From assembly GCA_023444705.1 (NCBI GenBank), contig JAEXMB010000107.1:1-12351 (forward strand): a stretch of DNA of 12,351 nt, written 5' to 3'. The DNA comes from Pseudomonadota bacterium. Lineage in GTDB: Bacteria; Pseudomonadota; Alphaproteobacteria; Micavibrionales; UBA2020. The number at the start of each line of letters is the position of its first letter. The first letter of the stretch is position 1. Both the position numbers and the translations under genes were made by a program. Positions 1-7,110 of this stretch are shown piece after piece. The notes beneath the pieces are model-generated. The model saw nothing but the letters and a program-made list of their open reading frames with translations. It had not been told where the DNA came from and made no database searches.

Positions 1-539
1 ACGGCGGCGGCGATCTCGTTGAAAATTTCTTCCTCGTCCCATTTGTAGGCACCGTTATAGGTCTTGATGACCTTGCCTGTGCGGTCCAGCAGATAGCTGG
101 TCGGAATACCTTCGTAGGTCCAGCGGCGCGGCACCTGCGCGTCCTTGTCCCAATAGAAATCAAGCTGTTCGATTTCGCGCGCGTCCCAGAATGCGGCTAT
201 TTTCTCAAGCCCGTCGCGGTCAAGGGAGATCGCCACCACGGCAAAACCCTTGTCGCGCAGGCGCGCGTTGAGGATTTCAAGCGAGGGCAGCTCGGCGATG
301 CAGGGCGGGCACCACGTCGCCCACAGGTTGACCAGCACCATCTTGCCGCGCAAGGCGTCGAGCGTGACGGGCTGTCCCTGACGGTCGACGAAAGTCAGCG
401 CGGGCAAGGCGCCGGGCACGGGGCGGCTCTTTGCATAAACAGCCTGAGTTGCCAGATAACCCACCAGCAGGCCGACGATCACCGCGCCCGCAATCGACAA
501 ATCTCTAAAACGTTGAAATTGCGCCTTTACCGCAGACAT
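1..539 (-). CDS. TlpA-type membrane-anchored thioredoxin (3' end outside window)
   Basis: Reading the minus strand from the ATG at 539 gives 179 residues, open to the window edge. Residues 14-36 form one hydrophobic segment that serves as a signal anchor or uncleaved signal peptide. A thioredoxin fold of the TlpA/ResA kind follows: the WCPPC active site has its cysteines at residues 77 and 80, and the cis-proline region GIPTSYLLD lies near 145-152. Family knowledge: such proteins reduce disulfides outside the cytoplasmic membrane, often for cytochrome c or copper-site maturation. The substrate here cannot be told from sequence. A strong AAGGTGGAG sits six bases before the ATG and supports this start. 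The gene is divergent from the lipoprotein-lysA operon. Typical TlpA proteins have 180-220 residues, so little is missing. Family assignment is firm; role is inferred. Confidence 0.9.
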   Translation of the reverse strand, partial: MSAVKAQFQRFRDLSIAGAVIVGLLVGYLATQAVYAKSRPVPGALPALTFVDRQGQPVTLDALRGKMVLVNLWATWCPPCIAELPSLEILNARLRDKGFAVVAISLDRDGLEKIAAFWDAREIEQLDFYWDKDAQVPRRWTYEGIPTSYLLDRTGKVIKTYNGAYKWDEEEIFNEIAAA

Positions 540-636
540 GCGACACTCCACCTTCATGCAAATGCTTGTTGATTGTGATTAACAGCAATCGCGGGCGGAG
601 TCTAGGCCGGGGCAACGGCTTTTTGCGGGTGTGGCG
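540..636. promoter_or_regulatory. Divergent promoter region with an imperfect palindrome
   Basis: This short gap must drive the thioredoxin gene leftwards and the lipoprotein-lysA operon rightwards. Its middle is AT-rich compared with the genes. At 563-587 the arms TGCT-GTT-GAT and ATT-AAC-AGCA pair over about ten bases, with one bulged T and one G-T pair, around a TGTG loop. I found no convincing -35/-10 pair for either direction. The palindrome could be an operator or a chance feature. Confidence 0.35.
546..554 (-). promoter_or_regulatory. Ribosome binding site of the TlpA-type gene
   Basis: The minus strand reads AAGGTGGAG, six bases before the ATG at 539. It decides the start codon of this edge-truncated gene. 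Confidence 0.75.
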
Positions 637-903
637 ATGATAAAAAACGATAAAATTCAAAAACTTGCGATTGTTGTCGCCCTGTTCGCGCTGACCGCCT
701 GCGGCGTCAAGCCCAATATGGTCGATCCGCCCGCAGGCGTCACGGTTGATACCTTCCCCCAAACCTATCCGCCCGCCGACGCAGGCACGCACCCGCCCGG
801 CCGGTATCTGCCCCCCGGCTACCAGCCGCAGGCACCCAAAGACGACGCGCCGAAATCAGACCCGCACTACGCCCCCGCCGACACAGGACATGCCGCACCG
901 TGA
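637..903 (+). CDS. Small proline-rich lipoprotein upstream of lysA (LptM-like position)
   Basis: The product has 88 residues from the ATG at 637, or 90 from an in-frame GTG at 631. Neither start has a strong ribosome site; a weak GGGTG before 637 tips the choice. A charged N-terminus (KNDKIQK) and a hydrophobic stretch lead to the lipobox LTAC-G, so the mature protein should begin at Cys22 and be lipid-anchored. Glycine at +2 suggests outer-membrane sorting. The rest is proline-rich and unstructured-looking (PPA, YPPAD, PPGRYLPPGY), without predicted globular domains. Small lipoproteins with CGxKgPL after the cysteine (LptM/YifL family) often precede lysA; here the motif is only partly kept (CGVKPNM), so family membership is uncertain. 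The TGA overlaps the lysA GTG as GTGA, which implies translational coupling. Confidence 0.8.
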   Translation: MIKNDKIQKLAIVVALFALTACGVKPNMVDPPAGVTVDTFPQTYPPADAGTHPPGRYLPPGYQPQAPKDDAPKSDPHYAPADTGHAAP

Positions 904-2171
904 GCCAGACGACCTTCACTTACCGCAACCGCAGCCTGCACGCCGAAGGCGTGAGCATGGCCACGCTGGCCAAGACCTACGGCACGCCCACCTATGTGTA
1001 TTCGGCGGCACAGATCCGCGCCAACTACCGCGCCTATAGCGACGCGCTGGGCCGTGCGCTCGGCAAAGGCCGCTTTACCGTCTGCTATGCCTGCAAGGCC
1101 AACGGCAATCAGGCCGTGCTGTCGCTGTTGCAGCGCGAAGGTGCGGGTGCGGACATCGTATCGGCGGGCGAGATGCAACGCGCGCTGGCTGCGGGCATTC
1201 CCGCCGATAAAATCATTTTCTCCGGCGTTGGCAAAACCGCTGCCGACATCGACGCGGCGCTGGCGGCAGGCGTCGTGCATATCAATGTCGAGGCCGAAGG
1301 CGAAATCGCCCTGATTGCCGCTATCGCAAAAAAGCGCCGCGTGACCGCGCAGGTCGCCGTGCGCGTCAACCCCAACGTCGACGCCAAGACGCACGCCAAG
1401 ATCACCACTGGCAAAAAAGAAAACAAGTTCGGCATCGACATCGGCGAAGTCCCCGCGCTGTTCGCGCGCGCGCGCAAGCACAGCCACGTGCAGATGAACG
1501 GCGTCGCCGTGCATATCGGATCGCAACTGACCAGCCTTGCGCCGTTCAAGCGCGCCTATCAGCGTCTGGCCGCGCTTGTCGTCGCCCTGCGCAAGAAAGG
1601 GCATGACATCACGCGCGTCGACCTTGGCGGCGGCATCGGCATTTCGTACCGCGACGAAACGCCGCCCGATCTCAACCTTTATGCGCTGATGGTGCGCGAC
1701 ATTTTCGAGCCGCTTGGCGTGCATCTGTGCCTTGAGCCCGGACGCTCCATCGTCGGCGACGCGGGCGTTTTGCTCAGCCGCGTCGTGCAGCTCAAGCCCG
1801 GCCACGGCAAGACCTTCGCCATCATCGACGCAGGCATGAACGACCTGTTGCGCCCCGCCCTCTACGACGCCTACCACGGCCTGTTGCCCGTGAAGCAGGG
1901 TGGCGGCCGCAAGAAGCTTTATGACGTTGTCGGCCCCGTGTGCGAGACCAGCGACACCTTTCTGACCGGCGAACAGCTTGCCCCCCTTGCGGTCGACGAC
2001 CTTGTCGTGTTGCGCAACGCCGGCGCCTATGGCGCGGTAATGGGGTCAACCTATAACGCGCGTCCCCTTGCTGGCGAGGTGCTGGTGGATGGCAAAAATC
2101 ATGCGCGCATCCGCGTGCAGCACAGCGTGCAAGACCTCATCGATCAGGACATCGTGCCGAAATGGATATGA
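900..2171 (+). CDS. lysA: Diaminopimelate decarboxylase
   Basis: This PLP enzyme converts meso-2,6-diaminopimelate to L-lysine and CO2, the last step of lysine synthesis, in the cytoplasm. The 423-residue length is normal for LysA. Visible landmarks are the PLP lysine in YACKAN (Lys66), HIGSQL with His205, the phosphate-binding GGGIG at 243-247, EPGRSIVGDAG from Glu279, CETSD with the catalytic cysteine Cys348, and NAGAYG with Tyr377. All key residues of the fold-III (alanine-racemase-like barrel) decarboxylases are present. One small variation is YACKAN where YAVKAN is commoner. The GTG start overlaps the stop of the upstream lipoprotein gene (GTGA), and its own stop lies inside the start region of the next gene. 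These overlaps point to one transcript for three genes. Confidence 0.97.
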   Translation: MSQTTFTYRNRSLHAEGVSMATLAKTYGTPTYVYSAAQIRANYRAYSDALGRALGKGRFTVCYACKANGNQAVLSLLQREGAGADIVSAGEMQRALAAGIPADKIIFSGVGKTAADIDAALAAGVVHINVEAEGEIALIAAIAKKRRVTAQVAVRVNPNVDAKTHAKITTGKKENKFGIDIGEVPALFARARKHSHVQMNGVAVHIGSQLTSLAPFKRAYQRLAALVVALRKKGHDITRVDLGGGIGISYRDETPPDLNLYALMVRDIFEPLGVHLCLEPGRSIVGDAGVLLSRVVQLKPGHGKTFAIIDAGMNDLLRPALYDAYHGLLPVKQGGGRKKLYDVVGPVCETSDTFLTGEQLAPLAVDDLVVLRNAGAYGAVMGSTYNARPLAGEVLVDGKNHARIRVQHSVQDLIDQDIVPKWI

Positions 2172-4618
2172 ACGGACAGCACAGCATATGGACAGGACTG
2201 CGCTTTGGCGTGCTTTACGCCGCCAGCGCCGTCGTCGTCCTGCTGTGCCGCCTGTGGCTGAGCTATTGGGCGTTGATCTGCCTTGCGCTGGCCTTTCTGG
2301 CGCTTGCCGCGCTTGGCCTGTTCGCACATCTGGGCCTGACGGCGCACTGGCTGGTGATCGGCCTGTTTGTTGCGCTCGCTGTCTGGGTCGCGCGCACGCA
2401 CACAGCGTCCTTTCGCTGGCCCACACGCGCGCATATCGAACATGAAATGGAGCGCGCGGCCAATATCGCGCACCGTCCGCTGGCCGCCTTGCGCGACACC
2501 ATCCACAACGCCGAGGCCGCAAGTCTCTGGGCCCAGCACCGCCAGCGCGCAGCCAGCGCACTGGCACAGGTCAAGCTGGCCCGCTGGCACGCCGATGTCA
2601 GCGCGCGTGACCCCTATGACCTGCGCCATGTGGCCGGATTGTTTTTTGCAGCGTCATTGCTGATCGGCGCCCATCACGCACCCGCACGCATGGCGCAGGC
2701 GCTGTCACCCGCACTGCCGCCCCTGCCCGTCGCCGCGCGTCCCGCGCTCGACATCTGGGTCGCGCCGCCCGCCTATACGCAGGCAGCACCGGTTTATCTG
2801 GCGCGCGCGCAAAACGCGCAGGCAAAGCTCAATACCAAGCCCGAAGTTCCTGCGGGCAGCACGCTGAAAATCCGCATTTCCGGCCAGCGTCTGGCGCCTG
2901 TCATCCGTCTTGACGGCAAGCGCGTCGCCGTCACGCGCATCGACAGCCGCAATTACAGCGCCGAAACCACTCTGGCGCGCAATGGCGCGCTCACCATCCG
3001 TCAGGGCCTGCGCCATCTGGGCCGCTGGGACCTGCGCGTCACGCCCGACGAGGCGCCCAAGATCTCGCTGGTTGACGCAGGCAAGGGCGGCAACGGTTTG
3101 CTCAAGATCACGTGGCAGGCAGGCGACGATTACGGCCTGACGGCGCTGAGCGCGCGCATCGACGCACCAAAGGAACATGGCGCATTGCTGGACGGAAAAA
3201 CGCAGACGCTGATCGACCTGCCGCTGCCCCCGCGCCCCGAGGCAGGCAAAAAGCTCGACGGCGTCTTTAGCGAAAGCGTTGACCTCAGCCGCCACCTGCT
3301 GGCGGGAACGCCCGTCAAGCTGACGCTGAGCGCCACCGACGACGCCGGCCAGACATCGACGTCGCAGACCATCGACGTCACCCTGCCGGAGCGCCGTTTC
3401 ACCAGCGCCGTCGCACAACGCGTGGTTGACGAGCGCAAGCGCCTGATCTGGTTCCCCAAGAACTGGCTGGCGCGCGATTTCGCCAGTTTCACCCTGCTCG
3501 ACATCGTCAACAACCCCGATGTCTACCGTCAGGACCGCACGGTCTTCCTCACATTGGTCAGCGCCATCAAGCGCCTGGGCTACGATGGCCGCGACGAGGC
3601 CGTCACCAGCACGCGCGAATTGCTGTGGGACATCGCCCTGCGCATCGAGGACGGCGGCGTCAGCGAAGCCTCGCGCGACCTGCAACAGGCGATGGCGGCC
3701 TTCAACGCCGCGCTGAACAACCCCGAGACGACGCAACAGCAGCTCGATGAACTGCTGTCGCAGGTCCAGCAAAAGATGCAGGACTATATGCAGGCACTGG
3801 CCAGCGAAATGCAGCAACGCCAGCAGATGCAGCAGGGGCAAGGCCAGATGCCGCCCGAAATCGCCGACAAGGTGATGCAGAAAATCGACCTCGAGGCCGT
3901 CATGCAGCAACTGCGCGACATGGCCAACGGCAACAAGCGCGAGCAGATGCGCCAGATGATGGACATGCTGCGCAACGCCGTGCAGAACATGGACCTCAAC
4001 GCAATGGCCCGCATGCAGCAGCAACAACAGCAGGCGATGCAGGCCCTGCAGGACCTTGCCAACACCATCCGCGCGCAGCAGGAATTGATCGAAAAAACCA
4101 CGCAGGCGGGGCAAGGCACGGGCCAGCGCGACTGGCAGGATATGGCTGGCGAACAGCAGGGCATCAATCAGGGTCTGCAAAAACTGCAAGGCAAGCTCGG
4201 CCCGCTTGCCGGCGGCATGCAGCAGGACCTTGGCACTGCGGGAAACATGATGGGCCAGTCGGGCGACCACCTGTCGCAGGGCCAGCGCGAAGGCGCGCTT
4301 GCGGCACAAAAACAGGCCCTGCAGGCTCTGATGAAAGCGCAGGACAACGCCATGCAGCAACTGGCCGACCAGATGCAAAAGATGATGATGCTTGGCATGG
4401 GCAACCGCCCGCAAGGCGGCTATGGCGAGGGTTTTGATCCGCTGGGCCGCGAATTCGGCAACGGCAAGACCGTGGGCGGCACCATCGGCATTCCCGACGA
4501 AAGCGCGCGCCGCCGCGTGCAGGACATCCAGCGCGAGTTGCGCGAACGCTATAACGACGCCAACCGCCCGCGCGGGGAGCGCGACTACCTCGAGCGCCTG
4601 CTCGACCTGTTCAGATAA
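2162..4618 (+). CDS. TIGR02302/DUF4175-like membrane protein with Gln/Met-rich domain
   Basis: This 818-residue protein belongs, by layout and neighbours, to the alphaproteobacterial TIGR02302 (low-complexity) family, whose function I do not know. Hydrophobic helices lie near 13-30, 34-56, 61-78 and 156-172. A beta-rich part then carries family-typical stretches such as GDDYGL (321-326) and RELLWDIALRIEDGGVSEA (485-503). Residues about 505-745 are low-complexity helix rich in Gln and Met, including six glutamines in a row at 619-624. A charged end follows, with DPLGREFG (759-766) and IPDESARRR (777-785) before RDYLERLLDLF. The bulk is likely periplasmic. The ATG at 2162 overlaps lysA by ten bases and has AGGA twelve bases upstream; the ATG at 2168 (ATGA overlap) is the alternative. 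Coupling to lysA suggests an envelope role, but that is inference. Confidence 0.9.
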   Translation: MDMNGQHSIWTGLRFGVLYAASAVVVLLCRLWLSYWALICLALAFLALAALGLFAHLGLTAHWLVIGLFVALAVWVARTHTASFRWPTRAHIEHEMERAANIAHRPLAALRDTIHNAEAASLWAQHRQRAASALAQVKLARWHADVSARDPYDLRHVAGLFFAASLLIGAHHAPARMAQALSPALPPLPVAARPALDIWVAPPAYTQAAPVYLARAQNAQAKLNTKPEVPAGSTLKIRISGQRLAPVIRLDGKRVAVTRIDSRNYSAETTLARNGALTIRQGLRHLGRWDLRVTPDEAPKISLVDAGKGGNGLLKITWQAGDDYGLTALSARIDAPKEHGALLDGKTQTLIDLPLPPRPEAGKKLDGVFSESVDLSRHLLAGTPVKLTLSATDDAGQTSTSQTIDVTLPERRFTSAVAQRVVDERKRLIWFPKNWLARDFASFTLLDIVNNPDVYRQDRTVFLTLVSAIKRLGYDGRDEAVTSTRELLWDIALRIEDGGVSEASRDLQQAMAAFNAALNNPETTQQQLDELLSQVQQKMQDYMQALASEMQQRQQMQQGQGQMPPEIADKVMQKIDLEAVMQQLRDMANGNKREQMRQMMDMLRNAVQNMDLNAMARMQQQQQQAMQALQDLANTIRAQQELIEKTTQAGQGTGQRDWQDMAGEQQGINQGLQKLQGKLGPLAGGMQQDLGTAGNMMGQSGDHLSQGQREGALAAQKQALQALMKAQDNAMQQLADQMQKMMMLGMGNRPQGGYGEGFDPLGREFGNGKTVGGTIGIPDESARRRVQDIQRELRERYNDANRPRGERDYLERLLDLFR
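3674..4396 (+). repeat. Low-complexity Gln/Met-coding tract inside the TIGR02302-like gene
   Basis: The DNA is dominated by CAG, CAA and ATG codons, densest near 4014-4043, where CAGCAGCAACAACAGCAG encodes six glutamines. Mixed CAG/CAA use argues for selected protein composition rather than pure repeat slippage, although the run could still vary in length between strains. Confidence 0.7.
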
Positions 4619-4638
4619 GACGCGATCGCGCCGCTACC

Positions 4639-6585
4639 CTATTCGCAGATGACCTTGATACTGGTCCCGTTGGGGTCGATGTCGTCATATCCCCCGCCGC
4701 CGAACGAACTGATCAGCGGACTATAACTCCATGTCCACATGGTTGCCTTCGTCGGCGTCAGTTCACGTGTCGATGGTGGGAACTGCTGGAACAACGCCCC
4801 CGCCCCGCTCCAATCCTCGGTCTGGAAGTTCGTGTAGAGTGACTCGCCGATGAAGCGGCTCATCATCACCAGCGGGCCTTTGCGGTTAAAGATCTCCCCG
4901 CCCTGAAAGTTTTTGTCTTTGTAAACGATCAGCCGCGTATTCGCCCCAAGCGCCATGCCATCGAACGTACCGTTAGCCGCATGGTAGAACGGCCCTGGCT
5001 TGAGGTCCGTGCCATAGGTATCGGGGTAATCGCCCATACCAACAATATCAGCCCCCGCAGGGCCCGCGTCCGTCACCCACTTCACTGCTGTCGATCCTAT
5101 TCTCGTCCGTGAGCTACCCATGTCGTCAACCGTACTTGGCGCGATACCCGACACCCAGAAGAAGCACGAATTGGTCGGGCACTGCGTCTGTCCGGCGGAA
5201 GCGGTCTGGCCCTGCGGGATGCAGGCCTCGGTCTGCTTGTTCGCAGTGCAGGTGCCGGAATCCGTGCCGCCGTTGGCGCCAGTGCATGTCCATGTCCACG
5301 GCCCCGCGCCGCTCACGCCTGTCGGCGTGCCGTTGTCGCAGAGATTGCTGGAAGGCGCGGACGAGAACGATTTGCCCGCCGCCGATCCGCACGTGCCATT
5401 GATGGGGCAGGCATCGTTGCCTTTGCTGCACGAAGTGGATGTGCCGCCATGCTGGCCTGCACAACCCCATGTGCGCGTCTGGCCGCAAGCCGTAACGTTG
5501 TTGTCGCTGTTGGCAACGCCGGCCGCACAGGTACCTGCCGTGCCGCCGCAACTGCCGTTTACCGGCGTGATTTTATTGGCGCGGCAGGAATCCGCAGGCT
5601 CGCTGCTGGGAATACCGCTGCACGACCATACGAACGTCTCCCCGCTTTGGGTGATGGCGCTCGGCTCGCCGATATAACAGCGCCCCGATGCCGGAATATC
5701 GCCGATGGCAAGGAATGAATCGCCATCAGCCGAACCGCACAGGCCCGGCACCGGCGGCTTGCCCGGCGGCACGGTGATGCCCGCGCACAGCGTCATATTC
5801 GCCGCATAGCACGCATCCTCAACCGAGACATTGCCGGGCGCGCGTTGCATGAAAGTATCGAAATCCTTATACGCCGACGCTCCCGCGTGCGGGCCGCTTG
5901 GCAGCATGACGGAATCCCCGCCGCTGCCGCGCTCCACCCAGCGCAGGCGCGCGGGGTCAAGATCGGCGCTGCGGTCGAGGTATTCGAGGTAGGCCGATGC
6001 CGACGGCTTGATGCGGAACATGTCGTCGTCTTGCGACGGATCGCCGGTGACGCCGACAATGGTGTCATCCGGGCCGCTGTAATTCCACACGCAGTGACGC
6101 TTGACGTCCGACCCGTCCACAGATTTCAGTTTTTTCACTTTGGATCCGGAGCATTGCGAATACGGCACGGCGGAAACATCTGATGCCTGCGCCAGACGGC
6201 TCATGTCATAGCAGATATTGGTCACCTTGCCCTCGGTGCCGCCAACGACGTGGCGCGATGTAATGGTCTTGCCCGCAAGCGTGGTGGCGATGATGTTGTC
6301 GACCGCACTGGTCGGTGCGTCAAAGCAGAAATTCTTTTTGTAGCAATAGCCGCTGACGTTGACCGGCCCCCACTTGCCCGCCGGACTGCCGCAACGCACC
6401 TCGGCGCTGGCGTCGGCCCCTTCGAGCGCGCTGAACGACAAGGTCACGACCGAGCCGGTGCGCGAGTATTCATCCACGGTGAACGGTGACGCGCCGGAAT
6501 AGGATTTGATGCTTTCCGCCGCATGGGCAGGTGCCGCCATCATCACAAAGACGCCGACAACAAACAGCCAACCGAATGCCCGCAT
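4639..6585 (-). CDS. Secreted cysteine-rich protein with three CG...WxC modules and a crystallin-like C-terminal segment
   Basis: I do not recognise this 648-residue protein. Residues 1-22 are a classic signal peptide ending AHA, cleaved before AES, with no lipobox. The mature protein holds 26 cysteines, so an oxidised, extracytoplasmic or surface location is likely. Residues 23-280 form an unassigned region with eight cysteines. Three modules follow at about 281-337, 342-390 and 393-450. Each starts xCG (Cys283, 346, 399), has an inner Cys (303, 367, 416), then W-x-C-x-G (Cys322, 375, 434) and a closing Cys 11-12 residues later. After Cys455/469/474, residues 552-563 (LIVYKDKNFQGG) match the YxxxxFxG signature of beta/gamma-crystallin motifs, and the C-terminus (TSIKVICE) resembles a closing strand of that fold. 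The gene stands alone with its own promoter and converges on the TIGR02302-like gene. Function unknown; adhesion or surface binding is only a guess. Confidence 0.85.
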   Translation of the reverse strand: MRAFGWLFVVGVFVMMAAPAHAAESIKSYSGASPFTVDEYSRTGSVVTLSFSALEGADASAEVRCGSPAGKWGPVNVSGYCYKKNFCFDAPTSAVDNIIATTLAGKTITSRHVVGGTEGKVTNICYDMSRLAQASDVSAVPYSQCSGSKVKKLKSVDGSDVKRHCVWNYSGPDDTIVGVTGDPSQDDDMFRIKPSASAYLEYLDRSADLDPARLRWVERGSGGDSVMLPSGPHAGASAYKDFDTFMQRAPGNVSVEDACYAANMTLCAGITVPPGKPPVPGLCGSADGDSFLAIGDIPASGRCYIGEPSAITQSGETFVWSCSGIPSSEPADSCRANKITPVNGSCGGTAGTCAAGVANSDNNVTACGQTRTWGCAGQHGGTSTSCSKGNDACPINGTCGSAAGKSFSSAPSSNLCDNGTPTGVSGAGPWTWTCTGANGGTDSGTCTANKQTEACIPQGQTASAGQTQCPTNSCFFWVSGIAPSTVDDMGSSRTRIGSTAVKWVTDAGPAGADIVGMGDYPDTYGTDLKPGPFYHAANGTFDGMALGANTRLIVYKDKNFQGGEIFNRKGPLVMMSRFIGESLYTNFQTEDWSGAGALFQQFPPSTRELTPTKATMWTWSYSPLISSFGGGGYDDIDPNGTSIKVICE

Positions 6586-6592
6586 AGCAAAA

Positions 6593-6601
6593 CCCTCCCC
6601 C
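6593..6601 (-). promoter_or_regulatory. Ribosome binding site of the secreted cysteine-rich protein
   Basis: The minus strand reads GGGGGAGGG seven bases before the ATG at 6585. It fixes the start that gives an intact signal peptide. Confidence 0.7.
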
Positions 6602-6628
6602 GAATCATGGGTGATACACGATACTTAA

Positions 6629-6658
6629 ATTATATGTAAAATACTATTAACCGATCAA
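6629..6658 (-). promoter_or_regulatory. Sigma-70-type promoter of the secreted cysteine-rich protein
   Basis: On the minus strand, TTGATC (6653-6658) and a perfect TATAAT (6629-6634) are 18 bases apart. Transcription would begin near 6622, leaving a leader of about 37 bases before the ATG. The surrounding AT-richness stands out in this GC-rich window. The -35 box matches four of six consensus bases. Confidence 0.6.
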
Positions 6659-6678
6659 CCACCCGTCCAATCGGCATA

Positions 6679-6703
6679 TAAAAAGCCAATTAAATCAATG
6701 GCT
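6679..6703 (-). terminator. Probable rho-independent terminator after the CpdR-like gene
   Basis: On the minus strand AGCCA (6699-6703) pairs with TGGCT (6684-6688) around a ten-base loop, and the second arm runs straight into TTTTTA. It lies 17 bases past the stop of the regulator gene and just before the promoter of the next minus-strand gene, where a terminator is expected. The stem is only five base pairs, so strength is doubtful. Confidence 0.45.
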
Positions 6704-6720
6704 GATAGCGCAACTTGGGC

Positions 6721-7110
6721 TTAAGCCGCGCGGCGCAGCGTATCGCGCACGCGATTGGTGATCTCGTCCAGCGAGAACGGCTTGCTGATGACCTCGTGCG
6801 CGAGGAAGTCGAGGTTGTGCGCGCGCTGGCGCTGGTTGGCATAGCCCGACATCATCAAAATCTTCATGTCGGGATAATCCTTGGCCGCCTTGAGCGACAG
6901 GGCGATGCCGTCAAGCTCGGGCATGACGATGTCTGTGAGCAACAGGTGATAACGGCGCTTGGACAGTTCTTCCAGCGCCGCATTGCCGTCGGCCACCGCC
7001 GTCACGGCATAGCCCGCATAGTTCAGCGCACGTTCGACAAACTGGCGCACCGCAGGTTCGTCGTCGGCCACCAAAATCCACAGGGTATCGTCAAGATCAC
7101 TTGCACTCAT
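6721..7110 (-). CDS. cpdR: CpdR-like single-domain response regulator
   Basis: The 129 residues hold one receiver domain and no output domain. The acidic pair is Asp16-Asp17, the phosphorylated aspartate is Asp60 in LLLTDIVMPELDG, the switch Ser is Ser88 in MMSGYA, and the conserved lysine is Lys110 in SKPF. The LLLTDIVMPE.DGI segment is typical of alphaproteobacterial CpdR, which in its unphosphorylated form works with ClpXP to degrade cell-cycle regulators and is phosphorylated through the CckA-ChpT relay. That role is family knowledge and was not shown here. A different stand-alone CheY-like regulator is the alternative. Its ATG overlaps the stop of the zinc-ribbon gene by ATGA, so the two are probably cotranslated, and the pair is divergent from ftsEX. 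Confidence 0.9.
   Translation of the reverse strand: MSASDLDDTLWILVADDEPAVRQFVERALNYAGYAVTAVADGNAALEELSKRRYHLLLTDIVMPELDGIALSLKAAKDYPDMKILMMSGYANQRQRAHNLDFLAHEVISKPFSLDEITNRVRDTLRRAA

Noticed and set aside
598..602. GANTC methylation sites (598-602, 6602-6606) near gene starts
   Set aside because: Both fall in promoter regions and CcrM/GcrA control is known in Alphaproteobacteria, but GANTC also occurs within genes of this window, so I see no clear enrichment.
867..1877. 336-codon minus-strand frame
   Set aside because: It is antisense to lysA, which carries every catalytic motif; long antisense frames are expected in GC-rich coding DNA.
2705..4414. 569-codon open frame on the minus strand
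   Set aside because: It lies entirely antisense to the TIGR02302-like gene, its Leu/His-rich translation mirrors the CAG/CAA/ATG codons of the plus strand, and it has no recognisable domain.
4621..4630. Perfect palindrome CGCGATCGCG between the convergent TIGR02302-like and secreted-protein genes
   Set aside because: It is too short for a terminator and has no T-run on either side; such words arise readily in GC-rich DNA.
5120..5677. 185-codon plus-strand frame inside the secreted-protein gene
   Set aside because: It is opposite the cysteine-module region; its valine/proline/leucine-rich sequence comes from the repeated codons of the real gene.
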